Of a stretch of 64,000 nt of DNA, positions 54,778 to 63,085 are shown piece after piece. The notes beneath the pieces were generated by a model. The model worked only from the letters and a program-made list of their open reading frames with translations, was not told the DNA's origin and searched no databases. Within the stretch, counting starts at the first letter, position 1. Every line of letters starts with the position of its first letter. The stretch comes from an uncultured Cyclobacteriaceae bacterium (GTDB lineage Bacteria > Bacteroidota > Bacteroidia > Cytophagales > Cyclobacteriaceae): assembly GCA_937146645.1 (NCBI GenBank), contig CAKZRQ010000030.1, positions 124,001-188,000 of the forward strand, read 5' to 3'. The translations under genes were made by a program, and so were the position numbers.

Positions 54778-56358
54778 TTAATTGCCTAGCCCTACATCCT
54801 TTGGAGGATATTTTCGAAATGTAGCCGCATGCTGCTTAAGCTTTGCTCCCATGGTGGCAAGCCATGCATTCCTCCGGTGACCCACCGGTATTTCTTCCTT
54901 AGGATCGATATATAGATTGAAAAGCCACGGAGCCAATCCCACATCTTGAATTAGTGATTTATCGATGTACATATGGGTCGATTGCTCCTGAATTACCTTC
55001 ACATGGATCTTATACTCCTTCATCCTACAGGCCATTAATTCGGTGCCCCACCAGAAGTAAACCGTTTCCCTATTCGACTCACCTTCATCATGTAGAATGA
55101 AACTGGTTTGATCTACATAATCATAATATTTATCAGATGGCAAGGAGTTTTGATCTACGCCAGCAAGCCTTAAGGTCAAGCCAAAAACATCAGTTAAATC
55201 AAAAAGCTCGGCACTTTCCCTAGGAGCTATCATGCCTTTCCAATAGAAAATCGCTGGGATTCTAACCCCGCCTTCCCATGTAGTTCCTTTAGCTCCCCTG
55301 AATGGGGTATAGCCTGAGTCCGGCCAGCTGTCCATTTGAGGGCCATTATCTGAGGTAATCAGAATTAAAGTATTCTCAAGAATTCCTGCCTCTTCAAGAG
55401 CTTTATAAATATCTCCGACGTGCTTATCGATTTCGGCAATCGAATTTTTGTAGGGGTATTTACTAGCACTAAGTCCAGGATAGTCCGGGTTATCAAAGTT
55501 ATCCGCATGAGCTTTCATAAAGCAGTGATCAATAAAAAATGGCTTATCTCCCTTCGCCAATTCTTTGATTTTGGAGATAGTGAAATCCACAAGAACCTGA
55601 TCAGCTCTACCCATATCTTCAGTGGAAGTGACTTGGTCAAGCTTGTTGGTTTCCCCACCCTTAAACCCATGAATTAAGTGATCATCAGGTTTTATTCCTT
55701 CAAATGCTGCATATCGATCTTCATTGTATATCAGGTCTGGATATCTCCGAGGATCATATCCTTGACTTATTTCTTTCTGGGCTGGATAGTATCCATAGAA
55801 CTCATCAAAACCCACGTCGTGCGGTCTCATTCCTGTGGGTTCGCCGAGATGCCATTTTCCGACCAGCATGGTATGATATCCTGCCTCACTGAGTAACTCA
55901 GCAGAACTTAATTCCCCTTCCCATGGGTTTTTGGTGATATTATCGCCAGCTAAGATTGGTCTGGTTAATCCGGACCTCACAGGTAACCTCCCCGTGAGAA
56001 TGGTAGCCCGGGTAGGAGTGCAGGTGTGCTGTGAATAGGCGGCTGTCAACTTGAGACCTTCGGTCGCTATTTGATCAATATTTGGAGTAGCAGCACCAAT
56101 TTGGGCACCACCTCCATACGCACCAAAATCTCCATAACCTACGTCATCGGCAACCAGAAGAAGGATATTGGGTTTTTTTCCAGTTCTTTCTTCAAGTTCA
56201 GCCAGTTTCTGAGAAACTATTCTGTCCTGTTCAGGATGTGGTATGGCTGCTTCAAAGTTCTCCTTGAACTTTACGGAACGATCAAATTTTGCTTCTTGGG
56301 CAAAAAGTCCGGTTGCTATTGAAATCGTCAGTGCAATAAATAAAAGTCTCTTTGTCAT
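54778..56358 (-). CDS. secreted arylsulfatase-family sulfatase (second of cluster)
   Basis: 526 residues from the ATG at 56358, which begins a clean signal peptide (MTKRLLFIALTISIATGLFAQ). An upstream in-frame extension would overlap the DUF1254 gene and is rejected. The S1 sulfatase core has the metal aspartates in LLLVADDVGYGD (71-72) and the formylglycine motif CTPTRATILTGR with Cys113. MLVGKWHLG, GGEPxxxxWEGGVRIPAIFYW-like residues and SDNGPQMDS follow. The cysteine must be converted to formylglycine by an enzyme not encoded in the window. Substrate unknown. It differs from the first sulfatase by having no lipid anchor. Confidence 0.9.
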   Translation of the reverse strand: MTKRLLFIALTISIATGLFAQEAKFDRSVKFKENFEAAIPHPEQDRIVSQKLAELEERTGKKPNILLLVADDVGYGDFGAYGGGAQIGAATPNIDQIATEGLKLTAAYSQHTCTPTRATILTGRLPVRSGLTRPILAGDNITKNPWEGELSSAELLSEAGYHTMLVGKWHLGEPTGMRPHDVGFDEFYGYYPAQKEISQGYDPRRYPDLIYNEDRYAAFEGIKPDDHLIHGFKGGETNKLDQVTSTEDMGRADQVLVDFTISKIKELAKGDKPFFIDHCFMKAHADNFDNPDYPGLSASKYPYKNSIAEIDKHVGDIYKALEEAGILENTLILITSDNGPQMDSWPDSGYTPFRGAKGTTWEGGVRIPAIFYWKGMIAPRESAELFDLTDVFGLTLRLAGVDQNSLPSDKYYDYVDQTSFILHDEGESNRETVYFWWGTELMACRMKEYKIHVKVIQEQSTHMYIDKSLIQDVGLAPWLFNLYIDPKEEIPVGHRRNAWLATMGAKLKQHAATFRKYPPKDVGLGN

Positions 56359-56378
56359 GATAGGGTAGGTTATTGTGG

Positions 56379-57899
56379 TTATTGGACAAACTTGACCGCT
56401 GGGGGTGCCCAAGTTCCATTTTGTAAACTATTGTCAGGGTTATATAATCTTAAATCTAGGTAAAACCCATCGTCCTTTGGCGATGGTAACCAGTTGGATA
56501 CTAATTTCTCCTCAGGCCTTTCTCTCTGGATGTAAATATCGAGGGACCCGTCTGGATTGTATTGAAGACCTTGAGTATTACTGCCGATGGAATAGCGGTT
56601 GATTTCATTTTCTGTAAACGACCCATCTGAAAGGTTATACATCGAAATAGACCAAAACGCTTGTACTCTTGGTAATTGGTCAGAAGGAAAATGGATTACA
56701 TATTTTTTATTGGTATCAAAGGCGGCTCCGGTGTCGTCATTCCTGCCATCCATATAAATAGCTTCTTCCGCTGAATTTCCTCCCGTGTACCACCTTGCCC
56801 AGGCCGCACGAAATAAATAATCATTACCCAGTATTCCTGATCTTGGACTCCACCTCCAACCATTCACCTCTTCTCCTACGGATTGAGCAACGATATCCAT
56901 CATATGGAAGGCGTACTGTGAGGCGGTTCTCAAACCGCTAATCTGTGATTCACTGAGATCTTTATAATTGAATGATTTGCCATGATCACTGTAACCGATG
57001 TATTCCATCGATACTAATAGGGCACTATCTTGACGCTTTGGTGCTGTATGCTTTAGGGCTTCCGCAATTTTGAAATACCACTCAAGCCCATCTGGCAGAT
57101 CTTCTGGAATTTCTATAGAAAGCCTTTCTTTACTTTTTTCTTCGCTATAAGCAGGGACGGACTCTCCATTTAGATAATCCGAAATAAAGCTAAGCTCTAG
57201 CTGATCTTGGATGGCATGGACTTTATCCGGATCATTTTCTCCGGCCAGGACTCCCACTCTTCCCCAAATCACAAAATTTTCATAGGGTGCCTTAACCACA
57301 GGGAGACTCTTAGGAACTGAACCTTGATAATTTGGTCCCACAAGGGCAAAATCGCCACCCTGACTTCCTATGGTCCTACTTCCAAGATACTCGAAAGTGT
57401 CCCCATTGGGATCCCAAAACTGAAAAATGAAATATCGGTCTGGTTCCATTTCAGGGATGTGGAAAACCAAAGGTTCGGTACTTACATCACAGTATGCCTG
57501 GCAATAGTAGGTGTCGTTATTCGGAGTGGCAATCAATTTATATTTAGGCCCTCTTAGCTGCCTAACTAGACTGAATTGATTAATGAAGGCTTGAGGGTTT
57601 CCTGTTTTTTCTTCAGAATCAGGTGAAATCCTATTTCGCATAAGATCCTCATAGAAAGCGACCGGGAAGAATGTGGTAATAGCATTCATTCCAACGGAAA
57701 AAGCAACCGCTTCTTCTCCATCTAATTTGCCTATTTCAGGTGCCGGGGTTTGCTTTCCCTTAGGCTCCTTTGCGTCAGTTTTCTCTGCTTCTTTTGTATC
57801 GGCACTGCTTGTAGTTTCGGGGGTACAAGAATTCAGAAATAATGTGCTTGACGCTAGTAAGACGAATCCTATTATTTTCAGGTGTTTAGTCATTGTCAT
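56379..57899 (-). CDS. DUF1254/DUF1214 lipoprotein
   Basis: 506 residues from the ATG at 57899 (alternatives at 57893 and 57923; the last would overlap the upstream gene). A lipoprotein signal ends at Cys25 (SSTLFLNSC). A low-complexity linker follows (about 26-60). A DUF1254 domain covers roughly 65-190 (ATPNNDTYYCQAYCDVSTEPLV) and a DUF1214 domain the C terminus (SMYNLSDGSFTENEINRYSIG, then the LQYNPDGSLDIYIQRERP segment). Both domains are of unknown function and often occur together. Its place between two sulfatases and two outer-membrane proteins suggests that it handles the same substrate in the periplasm. Confidence 0.87.
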   Translation of the reverse strand: MTMTKHLKIIGFVLLASSTLFLNSCTPETTSSADTKEAEKTDAKEPKGKQTPAPEIGKLDGEEAVAFSVGMNAITTFFPVAFYEDLMRNRISPDSEEKTGNPQAFINQFSLVRQLRGPKYKLIATPNNDTYYCQAYCDVSTEPLVFHIPEMEPDRYFIFQFWDPNGDTFEYLGSRTIGSQGGDFALVGPNYQGSVPKSLPVVKAPYENFVIWGRVGVLAGENDPDKVHAIQDQLELSFISDYLNGESVPAYSEEKSKERLSIEIPEDLPDGLEWYFKIAEALKHTAPKRQDSALLVSMEYIGYSDHGKSFNYKDLSESQISGLRTASQYAFHMMDIVAQSVGEEVNGWRWSPRSGILGNDYLFRAAWARWYTGGNSAEEAIYMDGRNDDTGAAFDTNKKYVIHFPSDQLPRVQAFWSISMYNLSDGSFTENEINRYSIGSNTQGLQYNPDGSLDIYIQRERPEEKLVSNWLPSPKDDGFYLDLRLYNPDNSLQNGTWAPPAVKFVQ

Positions 57900-57909
57900 A
57901 AATATTTTT

Positions 57910-58719
57910 TTAAAACATGGCATTAATATTTAACCTCATGGTGAAGTTGCCCTGACCTGGACCACTCACCACATATTCTGGTCCCACGAACATGGATAAG
58001 TTCTTAGCGAAAGCCTTTCCAATGTTGGCCCCTAGTGGAATATTGAAGGCATTATTTTCCCAATCAAAAACCATAATTGGTGAGATGTTTAGGAAAACGC
58101 CCTTGTTAAAAACCTTATTTATTACTGGTTGAAATAGCATTCTATTGACATCAGATCTCGTTGCGTCTCCACCTACCGAGACGAATTGCTGGATAAGAAT
58201 CCCGGCCAATAGCTTTGGGATTTTCTTATAAAGTACGGTGCCGGCCATTCCAACGCTCCATTTTCCACTGCCAAGCTGCTCTCGGCTCGCAGTAGGAATA
58301 CTTAGTGCCGGGCCTGCCCCAATAATCCCCCATTTCTTTGGAAAGGCTATAACATCCACCAAAATTATGTCTGCTAATCCTGTGGCACTTTGATTACCTT
58401 CCGGAATGGTTTGACTGACCACCGGACTTTCCATTCGGTAAATGGTATAGACCTTTTCAGGGTTTTTACTTTTTATAAAAGGCAATCCAATAGTTTTTGT
58501 GGGTTGCAATATTCTGATTACCAAATCCAGTTGATCTCCACCACCATTAAATGCGGTAAAATTGGGTTGAACCTGAAACTTGGTTACATAAGCCAAAGGG
58601 TTGGTAGCCTGATCGGCTGCTTTGTTTAACTCCCCATCTTCTGATTCTTGCCCAAAAAGAGTTCCGGCACTAGCCAATAGAATTAAAGTGCTTTGAAGTA
58701 TCCTTTGAACCAAAACCAC
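57910..58719 (-). CDS. putative outer-membrane barrel protein
   Basis: 269 residues. The only starts that keep the signal peptide (RILQSTLILLASAGTLFGQ) are GTG at 58719, directly after the stop of the upstream gene, or TTG at 58713, so the start codon is not ATG. The mature part alternates beta strands (FQVQPNFTAFNGGGDQLDLVIRIL; GIIGAGPALSIPTASREQLGSGKWSVGMAG) and ends in a barrel-like strand (NFTMRLNINAMF). Similar proteins are sometimes annotated as transporters or, misleadingly, neuromedin U. Possibly a passive channel for the cluster substrate. Confidence 0.75.
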   Translation of the reverse strand: MVLVQRILQSTLILLASAGTLFGQESEDGELNKAADQATNPLAYVTKFQVQPNFTAFNGGGDQLDLVIRILQPTKTIGLPFIKSKNPEKVYTIYRMESPVVSQTIPEGNQSATGLADIILVDVIAFPKKWGIIGAGPALSIPTASREQLGSGKWSVGMAGTVLYKKIPKLLAGILIQQFVSVGGDATRSDVNRMLFQPVINKVFNKGVFLNISPIMVFDWENNAFNIPLGANIGKAFAKNLSMFVGPEYVVSGPGQGNFTMRLNINAMF

Positions 58720-59289
58720 TTATTTTACTGGGTCGACCGGAAAGTCTTTCATTAGTTTTGAGATCTTCTTTGGGATAGACTTCTCTCTCTTCTTGGGATT
58801 AGACTTTACCTCTGTATCCAGAATCCCCTGCCATATTTGATCCGAGGATTCCCCATCAAACATATCTACTACGAGGGTTCCTTCCGTGTAGTCAGATTCC
58901 TGATAGGTCGTGGTGGCGGTACCCATACCGGCACCCATACCCCAGCCCCAGCGAGGTCTCATTCCCATGGTCCCCATATAATCTGTATAGGCCGTTGTAG
59001 AGGTTTTATCTTCAAGAACAAGATAGAGGGTGGTGGTGGCGTCAGCGCCTGATTCAACGATTTCTAATCCTCTGGCCTGAAGCTCACTTTTAAAGGCGTT
59101 TTCAATCCTTTCTTTGTCAAAATCATTCAGGAGCTTATCACTGTCCTTTGACCACCCGGCAAATTGAATGGTTTTGTACTTCGAGAAATCTACGTCTCTA
59201 TCATAATCGCTTTTAACTTTCTGAGAATAGGCCGAAGTGGTTATAAAAAGGAATGCAATTAGAATTGAATAAAGCTTTTTTGTCTTCAT
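58720..59289 (-). CDS. secreted DUF4136 protein
   Basis: 189 residues with a signal peptide (MKTKKLYSILIAFLFITTSAYSQ). One DUF4136 domain follows: KVKSDYDRDVDFSKYKTIQF, then ERIENAFKSELQARGLEIV, a glycine/methionine/tryptophan-rich insert (about 108-125), and GTLVVDMFDGESSDQIWQG. Many DUF4136 proteins are lipoproteins; this one lacks a lipobox cysteine and looks soluble. Function unknown. It sits 3 bases behind the first sulfatase gene and abuts the barrel-protein gene. Confidence 0.83.
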   Translation of the reverse strand: MKTKKLYSILIAFLFITTSAYSQKVKSDYDRDVDFSKYKTIQFAGWSKDSDKLLNDFDKERIENAFKSELQARGLEIVESGADATTTLYLVLEDKTSTTAYTDYMGTMGMRPRWGWGMGAGMGTATTTYQESDYTEGTLVVDMFDGESSDQIWQGILDTEVKSNPKKREKSIPKKISKLMKDFPVDPVK

Positions 59290-59292
59290 TTT

Positions 59293-61707
59293 TTAATTAT
59301 TTGTGAGTTCAACATTGATTTTTTTTATGTTCCCAGAGAATTCAAAAGGGGCTTTCTCGTAGTAATTCAGGGATGCAGGAGAGCCTAGGTCTATACCGAC
59401 ATCAAACGTCTCACTAGCTGTAAATGCCAGGGGAACAGTTCTGGCTACTGTTGTTTTTGCCACTATATCCCCGTTGACAATGAGGGTTACATCCGCTGCT
59501 GATCCGGGCTTGTTTTCTTTCAGGTCAGTAGTGATTTCTATAGTGTGTTTTCCTTTCGGAAGCTTTTGCTTACTTCTCGCTTCATACTGTTCTATGATGA
59601 AGAGATTGTATTCATAGATCAGATAACCATTTTCCATATACAGGGACAGACCTCCTCCTGCACCGCCTAGTGCATAAAGAACCCCATTGGCATTCTCATC
59701 TATTTCTATTTCTGCTACTACTTTGTTGCTTACCGTTCCTAAGCCTGGTGCGGTAAACTCCGGCATTCTTCGAGTGGCCTGATTAAACTCCCAACTCGTA
59801 TATGGAGGTTTATTTAAATCTTCTGGATGAAGTCGTAACCAGATGCCTCCACCGATTGGGAAGTCTTTGTTTTCTTTGGCTTCCGCCAAAAAAAGCTCTT
59901 TAAGTTCTTCTAACTTTTCAGGGTTTTCAGCTGATAAGTCTACCGCTTGTGAGAAATCATTATCCAGATTATAAAGCTGCCAAACATCCTCATCCGAATT
60001 CCAATCTGCCAGCCCTTTCTGGGCGTTCAGCCAGGGATACAAAGGACCGAATGTACTGGCAAACCACCCCTCGTGATAGACTCCTCGACTACCATTGTTA
60101 TCAAAAAACTGAGTCTTTTTATTCACCTCTGCTTCTGAATTTGTAAAAGTGGCGGCAAAGCTCTTCCCATCTATCGGGTCTTGATCAAAGCCATTGACTA
60201 CTTCAGGATGGGGAATATCCAAAAGGTCATAAATGGTAGGAGCTATGTCATTCACGTGCAAGAACTGATCACGCATTTCTCCATCAGGTTTGATTTTATC
60301 AGGCCAACTAATGACCATAGGATTTCTGGTACCTCCAAAATGAGCTGCTACCAGCTTTGTGCTTTTAAATGGAGTACTACCTGCCCATGCCCAGCCGGCA
60401 TGGTACATGTTATCAGTCCTCGAAGTACCGAGGGCATCTAATCCACCAACTTTTTCCAGGGCCTCAATTTGTTGTTGGATGGTGTTTGGAACCTGGTTTT
60501 GAGCAAGTAGCTCACTTATACTTCCATTTTGACCTTCTGCACTCGATCCATTATCACCAAAAATGTAAATGACAATAGTGTTGTCTTTGTAACCAAGTTC
60601 CTCCATTCCATCCAACAGGCCTCCCACCTGAGCATCAACGTGCTCTACAAATCCCGCAAAAACTTCCATCAGCCTAATCTGGAATTCCTTCTCACTTTCT
60701 GGGATACTTTCCCAAGAAACCATGGTGCTATCCCGCTCTGTCAAAATAGTGTTCTCGGGAATTATTCCAAGCTCAAGCTGACGCTGAAAAACCCTGTCTC
60801 GATATTCATCCCATCCGAAATCAAATTTACCTTTGTATTTATCCGCCCATTCTTTGAAAACATGATGTGGACCATGAACTGCCCCTGGGGCCCAGTACAT
60901 AAAGAAGGGCTTATCAGGAGCGAATGACTTATGTTGTCCAAGCCATTCGAGGGCCTTATCCTTCATGTCTACAGAAAGGTGATAATCCTCTGAGTGCGGA
61001 GGCTCAATGGGATTGTAGTTTTCAAATAGCCTTGGTTCGTACTGTGATGTTTCTCCGGCCAAGAATCCATAGAAATACTCAAAGCCATATCCATTTGGCC
61101 AGTAATTCTTTGGTCCCATGGTTGTGGTCTGTGTAGCTGGTGAATTGTGCCATTTCCCGAAGGCAGCTGTATTGTAACCATAATTTTTCAGTACCTCTGC
61201 CATGGTCGCTGAGGTCTTTGGGATAATACCGGTGTATCCATCAAAGTTGATTGCTCGCTCTGCAATGGTTCCATTACCAACTCGAGTATGATTCCTGCCA
61301 GTGAGAAGAGCAGCTCGGGTAGGGGAACAAATACTGGTCGTATGGAATCTGTTATACATGATCCCTTCTTCTGCCAGCTTACTTAGCGTTGGTGTGTGAA
61401 CTTCTCCTCCGAAGGTTTCAGAGATCCCAAAACCAACATCATCAATTAATACAATAAGAACATTCGGTGCATCCTCCGACAGATGCTTTTCATTTGGCCA
61501 GGGAGCTAAGGTGCTTTCAGCGAGAGTCTGATTGGCTTCGCTTTTACTAGGAGGAATGGGAAATGGAAGTATGGATCCATCTTCTTTGACATCAGTAATT
61601 GATGGCTTATCATTCGAAACTGGTCCACATGAATTAAGAAGAAAAGTAAAAATCAGAAGGCTATAAAAAGCGTATTTCTGGGCCTTTGAGAGAGTTGGTG
61701 TTGCCAT
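59293..61707 (-). CDS. lipoprotein arylsulfatase (first of cluster)
   Basis: 804 residues. A lipoprotein signal ends at Cys27 (LLIFTFLLNSC). The S1 sulfatase domain has metal aspartates in VLIVLIDDVGFG (89-90), the formylglycine motif SICSPTRAALLTGR with Cys127, FGKWHNSP and IYIFGDNGSSAEG. It has the long form typical of AtsA-like arylsulfatases of about 780 residues. The C-terminal beta-sandwich (about 655-804) includes LYALGGAGGGLSLYMENG and ARTVPLAFTASETFDVGIDLG. Probably faces the periplasm or cell surface and removes sulfate from a small or aromatic ester. Gene 1 of the putative operon controlled by the AraC-type protein. Confidence 0.9.
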   Translation of the reverse strand: MATPTLSKAQKYAFYSLLIFTFLLNSCGPVSNDKPSITDVKEDGSILPFPIPPSKSEANQTLAESTLAPWPNEKHLSEDAPNVLIVLIDDVGFGISETFGGEVHTPTLSKLAEEGIMYNRFHTTSICSPTRAALLTGRNHTRVGNGTIAERAINFDGYTGIIPKTSATMAEVLKNYGYNTAAFGKWHNSPATQTTTMGPKNYWPNGYGFEYFYGFLAGETSQYEPRLFENYNPIEPPHSEDYHLSVDMKDKALEWLGQHKSFAPDKPFFMYWAPGAVHGPHHVFKEWADKYKGKFDFGWDEYRDRVFQRQLELGIIPENTILTERDSTMVSWESIPESEKEFQIRLMEVFAGFVEHVDAQVGGLLDGMEELGYKDNTIVIYIFGDNGSSAEGQNGSISELLAQNQVPNTIQQQIEALEKVGGLDALGTSRTDNMYHAGWAWAGSTPFKSTKLVAAHFGGTRNPMVISWPDKIKPDGEMRDQFLHVNDIAPTIYDLLDIPHPEVVNGFDQDPIDGKSFAATFTNSEAEVNKKTQFFDNNGSRGVYHEGWFASTFGPLYPWLNAQKGLADWNSDEDVWQLYNLDNDFSQAVDLSAENPEKLEELKELFLAEAKENKDFPIGGGIWLRLHPEDLNKPPYTSWEFNQATRRMPEFTAPGLGTVSNKVVAEIEIDENANGVLYALGGAGGGLSLYMENGYLIYEYNLFIIEQYEARSKQKLPKGKHTIEITTDLKENKPGSAADVTLIVNGDIVAKTTVARTVPLAFTASETFDVGIDLGSPASLNYYEKAPFEFSGNIKKINVELTNN

Positions 61708-61768
61708 TACAAGTTGTTTAACTTTTTAAAGTAATGGACAACTGAAAATTAGCCTGTCAGGTAAAGGT

Positions 61769-61797
61769 TTCAGATGTGCAGATTTGGAAAATCTGAA
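61769..61797. promoter_or_regulatory. candidate operator of the sulfatase operon
   Basis: Two near-identical 8-base direct repeats CAGATGTG and CAGATTTG (61771-61786) overlap a perfect palindrome CAGATTT-GGA-AAATCTG (61779-61795). The outer TTCAGAT/ATCTGAA arms also match. It lies between the AraC-type gene and the first sulfatase gene. AraC proteins bind direct repeats, so this is a natural binding-site candidate; no binding evidence is available. Confidence 0.45.
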
Positions 61798-61803
61798 CAA
61801 ATT

Positions 61804-62991
61804 TTAGGATACTTTCTGGGTGGATTGCCTAAGGTATTGACCTGGTGTTGTTCCTTTTTTCTTCTTAAACGCTGAGGTAAATGATGTTCTGGAACTAAAT
61901 CCACATTTTTTCGCAAGTGACTGAATGGTGTATGTTTCTGCCTCACCTTCTTCGATCAGTCGGATGAAATAATCTACTCTAAAATCGTTTAACCAATTAT
62001 TGAAATTAGTCCCTTTTGCGGAATTGATAACTGCAGAAATTTTGTAAGCCGGAATGCCAATTTCTTTTGAAAGCATATGAATAGTGTAGCCAATTTCCTG
62101 GTACACTGAATGTTCTTTAACATGTTCTTCCAGCTGAATGTAAAGAGCCTCTTCTTGAATTTTGATTTCTCCTGCCATTCTACTTTGCAAACTTTCATCA
62201 GAGGCCTTTTCTCCGCTTGATGGCAAGGTTAGTTTTTTGGTTTCTGCCTGATATGTCCAATAGTAACCATAAAGAAGCTGGGGGTAGAACAGGAGACAAA
62301 GCGATACAAAAATCACTACATAGGCCAGGGAGTGAGATAGAAAGGCCACCGTGTAAATTTCCAGTTTTAGTACCAGGTTTAACACAGCAGGGATAAGCAA
62401 CAAAAGGCAGAAAATAGACCAAATAAAAGATTGTACATAGAAAAAGCTTTTCTCTTTAACGGATCCATTCATAAACTCTGAACGATATACCCAAAGGAGC
62501 TTACCAATCATGACTAAAAAAATAGATCCCCATATAGTTCTAAGGATCAAGTGAAAACCTGCCAATCCAAGGATGCCCTCGTTGAATCTGAATATTTCAT
62601 CTGTGTCTCCGACCTTGCCAGAAAATATCCTGATTTTGTCTTCGGCACTCAAAAGGAAAAATCCACTGAAATCAATAATGTAGATGACAGCAGGAATTGC
62701 GAAGAGCCAATACCAAGATTTCCAGCTACTGTCCCCTGCTATAGCGCCTTTGTAATAAAGATATAGGAGAGGGAAAACCAAATAGGCTGGAATAAGAGCG
62801 GTCCTTGTTAAATGAGGAAATTCAAGAATTAAACCACTTCCATTGAAATGGGAGATTACGGATAGGTAAGAGAGGCAAAACATGCTCGCCGCTAGAAGGA
62901 CATTCACACTTTTTCGGGAGGCTTTAAAAAATAAAAGAAGACTTCCAGATAGTACCCCAAGAAAGGCACCTAGGCCGATTACAAAATCCAT
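61804..62991 (-). CDS. membrane-bound AraC-family transcription regulator
   Basis: 395 residues. The N-terminal 240 residues contain about seven hydrophobic helices (starting FVIGLGAFLGVLSGSLLLFF). A cytosolic C-terminal AraC DNA-binding domain covers about 290-390: HMLSKEIGIPAYKISAVINSAKGTNFNNWLNDFRVDYF, then IQSLAKKCGFSSRTSFTSAFKKKKGTTPGQYLRQ. The arrangement resembles 7TM-sensor AraC regulators of Bacteroidota, which sense a signal in or across the membrane. It lies 96 bases upstream of the six-gene sulfatase set on the same strand and is probably its local regulator. Confidence 0.9.
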   Translation of the reverse strand: MDFVIGLGAFLGVLSGSLLLFFKASRKSVNVLLAASMFCLSYLSVISHFNGSGLILEFPHLTRTALIPAYLVFPLLYLYYKGAIAGDSSWKSWYWLFAIPAVIYIIDFSGFFLLSAEDKIRIFSGKVGDTDEIFRFNEGILGLAGFHLILRTIWGSIFLVMIGKLLWVYRSEFMNGSVKEKSFFYVQSFIWSIFCLLLLIPAVLNLVLKLEIYTVAFLSHSLAYVVIFVSLCLLFYPQLLYGYYWTYQAETKKLTLPSSGEKASDESLQSRMAGEIKIQEEALYIQLEEHVKEHSVYQEIGYTIHMLSKEIGIPAYKISAVINSAKGTNFNNWLNDFRVDYFIRLIEEGEAETYTIQSLAKKCGFSSRTSFTSAFKKKKGTTPGQYLRQSTQKVS

Positions 62992-63085
62992 CCTTCACGG
63001 TTCATTTTTATAAATTTAAATGAACACCCTCGCCGAAGCAAGAAGGATAGAAAGGACTTAGGAATTATTTGATTCTCGTGATTGC

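Noticed and set aside
56359..56412. N-terminal extension of the second sulfatase
   Set aside because: It would run into the DUF1254 gene and bury the signal peptide; the ATG at 56358 starts a standard signal.
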